Origin: Modestobacter sp. VKM Ac-2977
GTDB lineage: Bacteria > Actinomycetota > Actinomycetes > Mycobacteriales > Geodermatophilaceae
Length of the DNA stretch: 64,000 bases
NCBI RefSeq assembly: GCF_026968045.1
Contig: NZ_JAPVBQ010000001.1
Span: 434,001 to 498,000, forward strand
Direction of reading: 5' to 3'
How positions within the stretch are numbered: position 1 is the stretch's first letter; each line of letters begins with the position of its first letter. Positions 43,513-51,205 of this stretch are shown here, piece after piece. Both the position numbers and the translations under genes were made by a program. The notes beneath the pieces were generated by a model. The model was given only the letters and a program-made list of their open reading frames with translations. It ran no database searches and was not told the origin of the DNA.

Positions 43513-44508
43513 GTGATCCACGCTCGCGGGCTCGCCCGCACCTTCCGGAAGAAGAAGCAGGAGGTGCACGCCGTCGCCGGCGTGGACCTCGACGTCGAGG
43601 CCGGCGAGATCGTCGGCTTCCTGGGCCCGAACGGCGCCGGCAAGACCACCACGCTCCGGATGCTGACCACCCTGCTGGAGCCCACAGCCGGCACCGCCAC
43701 GGTGGCCGGCTGCGACCTGATCGCCGACCCGGTGGGGGTGCGTCGCCGGATCGGCTACGTCTCGCAGAGCGGCTCGACCGCGCCCGAGGCCCGCGCCGGT
43801 GAGGAGGTCGTCGACCACGCCCGGCTGTACGGGATCAGCACCGAGGAGGCGACCGCCCGCGGCAAGCAGCTGTTCCACGAACTCGACCTCGACGGCCTCT
43901 GGGAGCGTCAGCCGAAGGCGATGTCCGGTGGCCAGCGCCGTCGGCTGGACATCGCGCTGGGCCTGGTGCACGTGCCGGGCCTGGTCTTCCTCGACGAGCC
44001 GACGACCGGGCTCGACCCGCAGGCCCGGGCGAACCTGTGGCAGCACATCCGCGGCCTGCGCGCCGAGCGCGGGACGACGGTCTTCCTGACCACGCACTAC
44101 CTCGACGAGGCCGACGCGCTGTGCGACCGGATCCTGGTCATCGACTCCGGCCGCATCGTCGCCGCCGGCACGCCCGACCAGCTCAAGTCCGACGTCGGCG
44201 GCGACGTGCTGACCGTCACCGCCGAGCACGCCGACGCCGCCGGGCAGGTCGCCGCCCTGATGGCCGCACTGCCCGGGGCGGAGGCGCCCCAGGTCGACGG
44301 CACCCGGGTGGTCGGCCGCGCCCCGAACGGCGGTGCCGCGCTGGTCGCCCTGGTCCGTGAGCTGGACGCCACCGGCATCGCCGTGGCCGGCATCGAGAGC
44401 CGCCGGCCCAGCCTGGACGACGTGTTCCTCGGCCTCACCGGCCGGTCGCTGCGGGAGACCGGGGCGCCGCCCGCCGTCCCCACCGAGTCGCTGGAGGCAG
44501 CCCGATGA
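43513..44508 (+). CDS. ABC transporter ATP-binding protein (DrrA type), second system
   Basis: A 331-residue nucleotide-binding subunit with Walker A GPNGAGKTTT, signature MSGGQRRRLDIA, Walker B LVFLDEPTTGLD, and the DrrA-type C-terminal tail ending SLDDVFLGLTGRSLRE. GTG 43513 is supported by GGTGGAGGA at 43496-43504; GTG 43489 would add eight unlikely residues. It overlaps the permease gene (ATGA 44505-44508). It shares the family with the system at 26937 but diverges in sequence throughout the tail, so the two probably export different compounds. Confidence 0.93.
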   Translation: MIHARGLARTFRKKKQEVHAVAGVDLDVEAGEIVGFLGPNGAGKTTTLRMLTTLLEPTAGTATVAGCDLIADPVGVRRRIGYVSQSGSTAPEARAGEEVVDHARLYGISTEEATARGKQLFHELDLDGLWERQPKAMSGGQRRRLDIALGLVHVPGLVFLDEPTTGLDPQARANLWQHIRGLRAERGTTVFLTTHYLDEADALCDRILVIDSGRIVAAGTPDQLKSDVGGDVLTVTAEHADAAGQVAALMAALPGAEAPQVDGTRVVGRAPNGGAALVALVRELDATGIAVAGIESRRPSLDDVFLGLTGRSLRETGAPPAVPTESLEAAR

Positions 44509-45329
44509 GCACGGTCGCGACCCCGCCGGAGGCCACGCCGCCCGCGACCACCTCGACCAGTGCCACCGCGACCAGCAACGTGGTCCGGGACACCTACACC
44601 GTCTTCGCCCGGGCGATGCGGATGTCGCTGCGCAACCCGGCCTGGCTGGTGATCAGCCTGATGCAGCCGATCCTCTACATCACCCTCTTCGGCCCGCTGC
44701 TGACCTCCGACGCCGTCCAGCTCGGCGCGGGCAACGCCTACCAGGTGTTCGTGCCCGGGATCCTCGTCCAGCTGGGCATCTTCGGGGCGCTGTTCGTCGG
44801 GTTCGGGCTGATCGCGGAGTACCGGGCCGGGGTCATCGAGAGCCAGCGGGTCACCCCGGCCAGCCGCACGGCGCTGTTGCTGGGGCGGGTGCTGCGCGAC
44901 GTCGTCGTCCTGCTGGTGCAGGGCACGCTGCTCGTGCTGGTGGCCATCCCGCTCGGGCTGCGCGCACCGGTGGCCGGGGTGCTGCTGACCCTGGTGGTCA
45001 TCGCGCTGCTGGGTGCGGCCTTCGCCTCGGTCTCCTACGCGCTCGCGCTGACGCTGAAGAGCGAGGACGCCTTCGCGCCGCTGCTCAACGCCGTCGTGCT
45101 GCCGGTGCTGCTGCTGTCGGGCATCCTGCTGCCGATGTCGCTGGCCCCCGGCTGGCTGCAGGCGATCAGCGACGTCAACCCGCTCAAGCACGTGGTCGAG
45201 GGCACCCGCGCGTTCTTCGACGGCGACTACGGCAGCAGCACCGCGTGGTGGGGTGCTGCGCTCACCATCGCGATGGGCGTGGCGGGCTGGTGGTTCGGCG
45301 TCCGACGTTTCCGGCAGGAGTCCAGCTGA
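44505..45329 (+). CDS. ABC-2 type permease, second system
   Basis: A 274-residue integral membrane protein with six predicted helices after a Thr/Ala-rich start. Family text: VFARAMRMSLRNPAWLVISLMQPILYITLF, FVPGILVQLGIFGALFVGFGLIAEYRAGVIESQRVTPASRTALLLGR, and LPMSLAPGWLQAISDVNPLKHVVEGTRAFF. It is the channel partner of the preceding ATPase. The gene ends about 65 bases before the promoter of the PhoH gene. Confidence 0.93.
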   Translation: MSTVATPPEATPPATTSTSATATSNVVRDTYTVFARAMRMSLRNPAWLVISLMQPILYITLFGPLLTSDAVQLGAGNAYQVFVPGILVQLGIFGALFVGFGLIAEYRAGVIESQRVTPASRTALLLGRVLRDVVVLLVQGTLLVLVAIPLGLRAPVAGVLLTLVVIALLGAAFASVSYALALTLKSEDAFAPLLNAVVLPVLLLSGILLPMSLAPGWLQAISDVNPLKHVVEGTRAFFDGDYGSSTAWWGAALTIAMGVAGWWFGVRRFRQESS

Positions 45330-45393
45330 CGAACGGCGCACCACGGGTCACCCGATCGCGTGTCGGAGGGGTGCTTTCGTCAGTGCCGGGGCC

Positions 45394-45399
45394 TAGCGT
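45394..45399 (+). promoter_or_regulatory. -10 box for the PhoH gene with a long leader
   Basis: TAGCGT fits TAnnnT. A start near 45406 leaves about 158 untranslated bases before GTG 45564. No stable fold or leader peptide was recognised with confidence in that leader. Confidence 0.4.
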
Positions 45400-45563
45400 C
45401 GGCGGTGGAGGACGAGCTCACCTCGCCCTCCACGGGAGGCCCGGTTGGTGCGAGGCAGTTCATCCACCAGAGGGGCCGTGTCCTGGCCCCAGCGCCGGGG
45501 CCCGGCCACCTTCGAGCCGGGGCGCGCCTTGTCATCAGGGTGTCGCTCCACGGGAGCCGACTC

Positions 45564-46859
45564 GTGAGCACTCGCCGTACCTACGTCCTCGACACCTCCG
45601 TGCTCCTCTCCGACCCGGGCGCCCTCTTGCGCTTCGACGAACACGACGTCGTCGTGCCGCTCGTCGTCATCGGTGAGCTCGAGGACAAGCGCGACCACCC
45701 CGATCTCGGCTGGTTCGCCCGGCAGACCCTGCGGATGCTCGACGACCTGCGGGTGCAGCACGGCCGGCTGGACGCCCCGCTGTCGGTCGGCGACCAGGGC
45801 GGTTCGCTGCACGTCGAGCTGAACCACAGCGACCCGTCGGTGCTGCCGCCCGGGTTCCGCAACGACAGCAACGACAGCCGGATCATGGTCGTCGCGCTCA
45901 ACCTGCGCAGCGAGGGCCGGGACGTCTGCCTGGTGACGAAGGACGTGCCGCTCCGGGTCAAGGCCGCCGCGGTGGGGCTGGACACCGAGGAGTACCGCGG
46001 GCTGGGTGCGGTCGACACCGGCTGGACCGGGATGGCCGAGCTGGCGGTCGAGGAGTCCGACGTCCAGGCGCTGTACGACGCCGGCACGGTGTACCTGGAG
46101 GCCGCCGCCGAGCTGCCCACCCACACCGGGCTGGTGATGCTCTCCGGCCGCGGGTCCGCGCTGGGCCGGGTGACCCCGGACAAGCAGGTGCGGCTGGTCC
46201 GCGGCGACCGGGACGCCTTCGGCCTGCACGGGCGCTCCGCCGAGCAGCGGGTCGCCCTGGACCTGCTGCTCGACCCGGAGATCGGCATCGTCTCGATGGG
46301 CGGCCGGGCCGGCACCGGCAAGTCGGCGCTGGCGCTGTGCGCGGGGCTGGAGTCGGTGATGGAGCGGCGGGCGCACAAGAAGGTGGTCATCTTCCGGCCG
46401 CTGTACGCCGTCGGCGGGCAGGAACTCGGCTACCTGCCGGGCAGCGAGAACGAGAAGATGGCGCCCTGGGCCCAGGCGGTGTTCGACACCCTGGGCGCCC
46501 TGGTCTCCGGCGACGTCGTCCAGGAGATCGTGGCCCGCGGGCTGATCGAGGTGCTGCCGCTGACCCACATCCGCGGCCGCTCGCTGCACGACTCGTTCGT
46601 GATCGTCGACGAGGCGCAGTCGCTGGAGCGCGGTGTGCTGCTCACCGTGCTCTCCCGGCTCGGCACCAACTCCCGCGTCGTCCTCACCCACGACGTGGCG
46701 CAGCGGGACAACCTCCGGGTCGGCCGGCACGACGGCGTGACCGCGGTGATCGACCGCCTCAAGGGCCACCCATTGTTCGCCCACGTGACGCTCACCCGCT
46801 CGGAACGCTCCCCGATCGCCGCCCTGGTGACGGAGATGCTGGAAGACCTCCCCCTCTGA
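45564..46859 (+). CDS. phoH: PIN-PhoH family protein (PhoH2-like)
   Basis: A 431-residue two-domain protein. The N-terminal PIN nuclease domain starts [16 protein letters not shown], with further acidic residues in IGELEDKR and [12 protein letters not shown]. The C-terminal PhoH ATPase/helicase has Walker [13 protein letters not shown] at about 247 and DEAQ at about 349 ([10 protein letters not shown]). PhoH2 of mycobacteria (Rv1095) is a sequence-specific RNA helicase/RNase. GTG 45564 has GGGAG at 45552-45556; the frame is open further upstream, but that sequence is unlike the family. It converges with a DUF559 gene across a repeat hairpin. Confidence 0.93.
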   Translation: MSTRRTYVLDTSVLLSDPGALLRFDEHDVVVPLVVIGELEDKRDHPDLGWFARQTLRMLDDLRVQHGRLDAPLSVGDQGGSLHVELNHSDPSVLPPGFRNDSNDSRIMVVALNLRSEGRDVCLVTKDVPLRVKAAAVGLDTEEYRGLGAVDTGWTGMAELAVEESDVQALYDAGTVYLEAAAELPTHTGLVMLSGRGSALGRVTPDKQVRLVRGDRDAFGLHGRSAEQRVALDLLLDPEIGIVSMGGRAGTGKSALALCAGLESVMERRAHKKVVIFRPLYAVGGQELGYLPGSENEKMAPWAQAVFDTLGALVSGDVVQEIVARGLIEVLPLTHIRGRSLHDSFVIVDEAQSLERGVLLTVLSRLGTNSRVVLTHDVAQRDNLRVGRHDGVTAVIDRLKGHPLFAHVTLTRSERSPIAALVTEMLEDLPL

Positions 46860-46868
46860 CCCGGGCTG

Positions 46869-46954
46869 CCTGACCCGCATTGCACGCTCTTCGTGCGCTC
46901 TGCCCGTGCCGCAACACGGGCAGAGCGCACACAACGCGTGCAATGCGGGTCAGG
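46869..46954. repeat. Nested palindromic repeat, copy R2 (also terminator-like)
   Basis: Outer arms of 19 bases (46869-46887 and 46936-46954) and inner arms of 16 bases (46893-46908 and 46915-46930) are each exact complements, with a 6-base loop CCGCAA. The right arm includes the stop codon of the DUF559 gene. It sits 10 bases after the PhoH stop between convergent genes, so it can act as a two-way terminator. Confidence 0.85.
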
Positions 46955-47873
46955 ACGGGCGCCCGAGGGCTCGGAGCCAACGGGCCACCAGGACCCTCGG
47001 CGTGGCGAGCTCGTCCCACACCCACCGCACGACGCCCCAGCGTTCGTCGCGCAGCGCGTCCTCTCGGCGCTTCTCCTCGAACACGGCGTCCCCGGGATCC
47101 TGACCCGGCCGGAGCAGCCGGCCGTACTTCACCCGCCCGTCGAACTCACCGAGCAGACGCTCCTGCTGCCACCCGAAGTCGCTGCGCCCGACCAGCCGCC
47201 CGTCGGGTCGTCGGACGTCCAGCTGCAGCTCAGGCAGCGGTACGCCGGCGTCGAGCATCAGCGCTCGCGATCGGCTCTCGCCGACGCTCTCCGACCGGGC
47301 GTCGGCAGCGAGCACGACCCGGCGCGCAGATCGGGTGCCGGGCGTGCCGGCGCAGGCCGCCAGCACGGCCATCAGCTGGGCCCTCGTGGTCGCCTGCTGC
47401 GCCAGTGCTGCGTCGGCGACCACGAGGGCCGCAGCGAAGGAGGCGGTGCGAGCGACGTCGACGACCGTGCGCGCGACGCTGGTGACCGCGATCTGGTCGC
47501 GCAGCACGACGTCGTCGGGACCCAGTCGGGCGACGTGCGACCTCAGTCTGCTCTCGTCCGCGCTGCGAGCCGGGGGCTGCCGGGTGACGTGCACCTGCCC
47601 CAGGGGGAGCCCCCACAGCGGTAGACCGTGCAGCGCGGCGGCCGATCCGTGGCTCACGACGGCCGCGACCCGCAGGCCGGCGAGGGTCGCCCGGACCGCC
47701 AGCAGGTGCCGGTCCCGTCGGGTCAGCGAGGTGGGGTCCACGAGGTAGGCGCCGCGCTGGAGCGTGGACCACTCGCCTCGACGCCTCCGCCTCCTGATCT
47801 CGTCGTCGACGAGACCAGCGGCGAGCGCCTGCGGCCGCAGGACGAGTCGGGGGAACGGGTCGGCTGGTTCCAC
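46950..47873 (-). CDS. AbiEi-like/DUF559 nuclease-fold protein
   Basis: A 307-residue protein of a type common in actinobacteria. The N-terminal part (RRRRRGEWSTLQRGAYLVDP) looks like the winged helix of AbiEi-type proteins. The middle has SHGSAAALHGLPLWG and ARTVVDVARTASFAAALVVADAALAQ. The C-terminus carries a DUF559/Vsr-like endonuclease core: VGRSDFGWQQERLLGEFDGRVKYG, fitting D...ExDG..K of PD-(D/E)xK nucleases. GTG 47873 has GAAGG seven bases upstream and is preferred over GTG 47879. The gene stands alone, bracketed by two copies of a palindromic repeat. A defence or toxin-antitoxin role is inference. Confidence 0.78.
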   Translation of the reverse strand: MEPADPFPRLVLRPQALAAGLVDDEIRRRRRRGEWSTLQRGAYLVDPTSLTRRDRHLLAVRATLAGLRVAAVVSHGSAAALHGLPLWGLPLGQVHVTRQPPARSADESRLRSHVARLGPDDVVLRDQIAVTSVARTVVDVARTASFAAALVVADAALAQQATTRAQLMAVLAACAGTPGTRSARRVVLAADARSESVGESRSRALMLDAGVPLPELQLDVRRPDGRLVGRSDFGWQQERLLGEFDGRVKYGRLLRPGQDPGDAVFEEKRREDALRDERWGVVRWVWDELATPRVLVARWLRALGRPS

Positions 47874-47961
47874 CGCCACACCTTCAGGGGCCGCGGCGTC
47901 TGACGGTGTGGGTCAGACCGTTCTGGGGATGCGGCCCGCAACTGTGGACGGCGCGCCACTG

Positions 47962-48023
47962 TGCACGCCTTCTGTACGCACTACGCGGGCTGCGGCACGG
48001 GCAAGGCGTACACAGAGCGTGCA
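47962..48023. repeat. Nested palindromic repeat, copy R3 (degenerate)
   Basis: Outer arms TGCACGC (47962-47968) and GCGTGCA (48017-48023), inner arms GTACGC (47974-47979) and GCGTAC (48006-48011). The core GGCTGCGGCACGGGCA resembles that of R2. It lies upstream of the DUF559 gene and just beyond the stop of the small membrane protein gene at 48045. Confidence 0.65.
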
Positions 48024-48044
48024 GAGAGGCCGGGGAGGCCTGGC

Positions 48045-48281
48045 TCAGGAGGGGGCGGGCTCGTCCGCCGGGGCCGGGCTCGGCCGGGCGCGGCGGGCCG
48101 GTGGCGGTGGGGTGGTGGCCCAGCGCAGCAGGCCGACGGCGACCCAGCCGGCGCCCAGGCACCACAGCAGGCGGGTGGTGACGTCGTCCACGGTGAAGTC
48201 ACCGCGCAGTCCCAGCAGGAACACCGGGATGGCCAGCACGAAGCCGGTCACCACGACGTCCCAGCGGAACGGGCTGATCAC
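48045..48281 (-). CDS. Small membrane protein at the end of the flagellar cluster
   Basis: A 78-residue protein with two predicted helices (about 9-26, TGFVLAIPVFLLGLRG, and about 38-55, LLWCLGAGWVAVGLLRWA) and a Pro-rich tail. No family recognised. Its GTG overlaps the stop of the FlhF-like gene by four bases (48278-48281), so it is the last coupled gene of the flagellar operon. A link to polar placement or stability of the FlhF-like protein is only a guess from position. Confidence 0.65.
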   Translation of the reverse strand: MISPFRWDVVVTGFVLAIPVFLLGLRGDFTVDDVTTRLLWCLGAGWVAVGLLRWATTPPPPARRARPSPAPADEPAPS

Positions 48282-51205
48282 GCCTCCATCTCCTCCAGCC
48301 GCTCACACAGCAGCGAGGCCCAGCGGTGGGCGGTGGCCCGGGTGCCGTCGACCATGGCCACGGGCACCGGGACGTGGTTCAGCGCGGCAGCCGGGTCGGC
48401 GGTCGAGTCGGTGTCCTCGACGACGACGGCGTCCAGGCGGGGCAGCCCGTCCAGCCACGGGACGAGGTCCTCGGGCTTGCGGGTGGCCTCCATGACCGCC
48501 CAGACCGCCGACGGCGACCAGACCGAGAGCATGTGCTCCATCCACGGCCCGCCGGACGTGCGCAGCGGGGCGTCCACGGCGACCACGGTGACCGCGCCGG
48601 TCGCCGCGCTGGTCCGGCGGCGTGCCAGGGCGGTCTCCAGCGAGGTGATCCGGCTGGCCTCCGGGGCCAGGCCGGCGAGCGCGCCCGAGGCGGCCCACAG
48701 CACGGCCTCGGGCTCCAGCCGCAGCGAGGAGGCCAGCGACCGGGCGGCGGCGAAGGTCTCGGCGCCGGGGCCGACCAGCATCAGCACCTCGCCCGGCTCC
48801 GTCGGCGCCGGCGGAGCTGCGGGCAGCCGCTCGGACAGGGTCCGGGTCAGCGCCGCGTACACGCCGCGGGCGGCCGCGTCGTTGGTGAAGTCCGGCCCCA
48901 GGAGCGAGTCGGGCAGCCCGAGGGTCAGCAGCCGGATGACCAGCTCCTCGGGCCCGCTCATCGGGTAGGGGGCCAGCGCCGTGGACGCCGGCGCGGGGAC
49001 CAGCCGGGTCACGGTCGCGAGGCGGCCGCCGGACTCATCGGCGGACGACAGCGCGGCGGCCGGACGGGGCGCCACCGGGAGGGGGGTCGGGCGGGTCGAG
49101 GTCGGCGGACGGCCGGACAGCGCGGGGCGGGTGCTCGCCGGCACCGGCGGGCGCGACCGGCGGACCGGCGGGACACCGGGACGGGAGGCCAGCAGCGGCT
49201 GCTGTCCACCGCCGACGTGCCCCGGCGGCATCAGTGACAGCGGCGGCAGGATGGCGGTGGCGTCCAGCGGCAACGGAGCCGGGTCGCTCGCGGTCCGCGC
49301 CATGGCCGGCGCCATGACCGGCGACATGGGTACGGGGACGGCGAACCGCTCCCGCTGGTCGGTCGACGGTGACTCCATGAACCGGACCTCCTCGGCCGGG
49401 GACTCGTCGACGACGACGGCGTCCACGACGAGGTTCTGGGCGGCCGCGAACTGCGCCGCCCGCTGCGCGACCCGGGCATCGCTGGCGTAGCTGGTGTGGG
49501 CGTCGGTCCGGTAGGCGCCGGTGTCGTAGGCGTTGGGCTCGGCGCCGGTGATCTGGTAGGCCCACGGCTGCGGGACGTCGCGCACCCGGTCCTCGTCGAC
49601 CGCCGGGGCCGACCAGGCGCGCGAGGCAGCTGCCTCGACGATCGCCGATGCGGCCGCGAGTGCGGCGTCGCCGTCCTGGGCGGCCTCGGCGGCGGACCGG
49701 TCGGCACCTGCCTCGGGGGAACGGTGCCGGCCGCGACCGGAGCCGTTGGCGGCCAGGACCTCCTCGAGCAGGTCAGCCAGCTCCTCGTCCGCACTCCGGA
49801 CGGACTCGACCATCGACAGTGCCGGGGTCGCCGCCTCGAGGCGGGCGAGCTCTGTACGTGCGGCGTCGATCCGGGCCGCCTCGGCGGCGGCCTCGGCCTG
49901 CCGGCGGGCGGCCTCGGCGGCAGCAGCGGCCTCGGCCTCTGCCCGGATGCGGGCGGCCTCCGCAGCAGCGATGGCGTCGGCAGCAGCCTGGACCCGGGCC
50001 GCCTCGGCGGCGGCAGCAGCCTCGGCCTGGAGGCGGGCGGCCTCGGCGGCAGCCTCGGCCTCGGCCTCTGCCCGGATGCGGGCGGCCTCCGCAGCAGCGA
50101 TGGCGTCGGCAGCAGCCTGGACCCGGGCCGCCTCGGCGGCGGCAGCAGCCTCGGCCTGGAGGCGGGCGGCCTCGGCGGCAGCCTCGGCCTCGGCCTGGAT
50201 GCGGGCGGCCTCGGCGGCAGCCTCGGCCTCGGCCTGGATGCGGGCGGCCTCGGCGGCAGCCTCGGCCTCGGCCTGGATGCGGGCAGCCTCGGCCTCCGCC
50301 TGGATGCGCGCGGCCTCGACCCGTGCTGCCTCGACCCGCGCTGCCTCGACCCGCGCAGCCTCGACCCGCGCTGCTTCGGCCCGCGCAGCCTCGGCCTGCA
50401 CCCGGGCGGCCTCGGCGGCAGCCGCCTCGATGCGAGCCGTGGCCAGTCGTGCGGCCTCTGCCGCGGCGGCCTCGACCGCTGCCGTCTGGGCTGCGGCCGC
50501 CTCGGCCGCAGCCAGCTCCGCAGCAGCGGCCACGGCGGCGTCCTCGACAGCGGCGTCGGCCGCCGCCTGCACGGGGCTCGAGGCGACCATCCGGGTGAGC
50601 GCCGCGGCGAACGGCGAGGGGCCCGAGGGCTGCTCGGCGACCGGCGCCGGGGCGGGCCCCGGCGCCAGGTCCTCGGGCGCGAGCATCAGCGTGTGCTTGG
50701 CGGGGGTGAACGGCTTGGCCGCCGCCGGGCTCGCGGCCGGCGCGGTCGCCGCACGCGCCGGCCGCGCCGTGGACCGGGCGGCCGAGGGGGAGCCCGTCGA
50801 GGAGGAGGTCGACCGCTCGGACGACGGCGTCGCAGCTGCGGCGGGCTCGGGCGCGGTCCGCACCGAGCCGGAACGGCCGTAGAGGTCCACGGCCGGGCTG
50901 CCCTGGGCCGCTGCCCCCAGCAGGTCGGCGAGCTCCTTCATCCGGTCGTCCATCGACGGTGCGGCCGGGCGTGCGGGGGCGGCAGGGTCCTTCAGCACGG
51001 CGGCCGAGCCGGTGCTCGGCCCGGTGGCCGGCCCGGCCGCGGGCACCTCGACCTCGGCGATGAACCGCTCGTTGGTGAAGAAGCCGAACATGCCGCCGGA
51101 ACGGATGCGGCGCACCCCGACCACTCGGGCCGAGGTCCCGAACTCTGCACGCGCGGCCGCGATGGCCTCGTCACGCGTGGCTGCCTCAACGGATCGCGAC
51201 GGCAC
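48278..51205 (-). CDS. FlhF-like protein with degenerate GTPase site and Ala-rich repeat region
   Basis: A 975-residue protein directly after flhA, the place of flhF in many flagellar clusters. The N-terminus (EAATRDEAIAAARAEFGTSARVVGVRR then GGMFGFFTNERFIAEVEV) matches the FlhF N-domain pattern. Residues about 190-450 are Ala/Glu/Arg repeats (AARVE units and a 43-residue unit), predicted as a long helix or coiled coil. The C-terminal 230 residues resemble an SRP-type GTPase, but the P-loop reads VGPGAETFAAARS (about 811-823) where GPTGVGKTT is expected, and the TKLD specificity motif is replaced (VVEDTDSTADP). GTP binding is therefore doubtful. GTG 51205 overlaps flhA by 20 bases. FlhF normally sets flagellar position and number; the relationship is inferred from motifs and context. 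Confidence 0.7.
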   Translation of the reverse strand: MPSRSVEAATRDEAIAAARAEFGTSARVVGVRRIRSGGMFGFFTNERFIAEVEVPAAGPATGPSTGSAAVLKDPAAPARPAAPSMDDRMKELADLLGAAAQGSPAVDLYGRSGSVRTAPEPAAAATPSSERSTSSSTGSPSAARSTARPARAATAPAASPAAAKPFTPAKHTLMLAPEDLAPGPAPAPVAEQPSGPSPFAAALTRMVASSPVQAAADAAVEDAAVAAAAELAAAEAAAAQTAAVEAAAAEAARLATARIEAAAAEAARVQAEAARAEAARVEAARVEAARVEAARVEAARIQAEAEAARIQAEAEAAAEAARIQAEAEAAAEAARIQAEAEAAAEAARLQAEAAAAAEAARVQAAADAIAAAEAARIRAEAEAEAAAEAARLQAEAAAAAEAARVQAAADAIAAAEAARIRAEAEAAAAAEAARRQAEAAAEAARIDAARTELARLEAATPALSMVESVRSADEELADLLEEVLAANGSGRGRHRSPEAGADRSAAEAAQDGDAALAAASAIVEAAASRAWSAPAVDEDRVRDVPQPWAYQITGAEPNAYDTGAYRTDAHTSYASDARVAQRAAQFAAAQNLVVDAVVVDESPAEEVRFMESPSTDQRERFAVPVPMSPVMAPAMARTASDPAPLPLDATAILPPLSLMPPGHVGGGQQPLLASRPGVPPVRRSRPPVPASTRPALSGRPPTSTRPTPLPVAPRPAAALSSADESGGRLATVTRLVPAPASTALAPYPMSGPEELVIRLLTLGLPDSLLGPDFTNDAAARGVYAALTRTLSERLPAAPPAPTEPGEVLMLVGPGAETFAAARSLASSLRLEPEAVLWAASGALAGLAPEASRITSLETALARRRTSAATGAVTVVAVDAPLRTSGGPWMEHMLSVWSPSAVWAVMEATRKPEDLVPWLDGLPRLDAVVVEDTDSTADPAAALNHVPVPVAMVDGTRATAHRWASLLCERLEEMEA
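49860..50480 (-). repeat. Coding tandem repeats in the FlhF-like gene
   Basis: The stretch is made of nested repeats. A 129-base unit (43 codons) begins at about 49936 and again at 50065. A 39-base unit (13 codons, AEAEAAAEAARIQ) repeats about three times near 50160-50290, and a 15-base unit (AARVE) repeats at 50310-50400. All keep the reading frame. Copies are near identical, so length variation between strains is expected. Confidence 0.85.

Noticed and set aside
41923-44229. Minus-strand frame of 768 codons opposite DUF885 and the ABC ATPase
   Set aside because: Shadow frame; the plus-strand genes have catalytic motifs.
45360-45563. Upstream in-frame extension of the PIN-PhoH gene
   Set aside because: The sequence is unlike PIN domains and lies partly upstream of the probable promoter; GTG 45564 has a better ribosome-binding site.
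49860-50480. Regular DNA repeats that could be mistaken for a CRISPR array
   Set aside because: The repeats are contiguous without unique spacers and stay in frame within a coding sequence.
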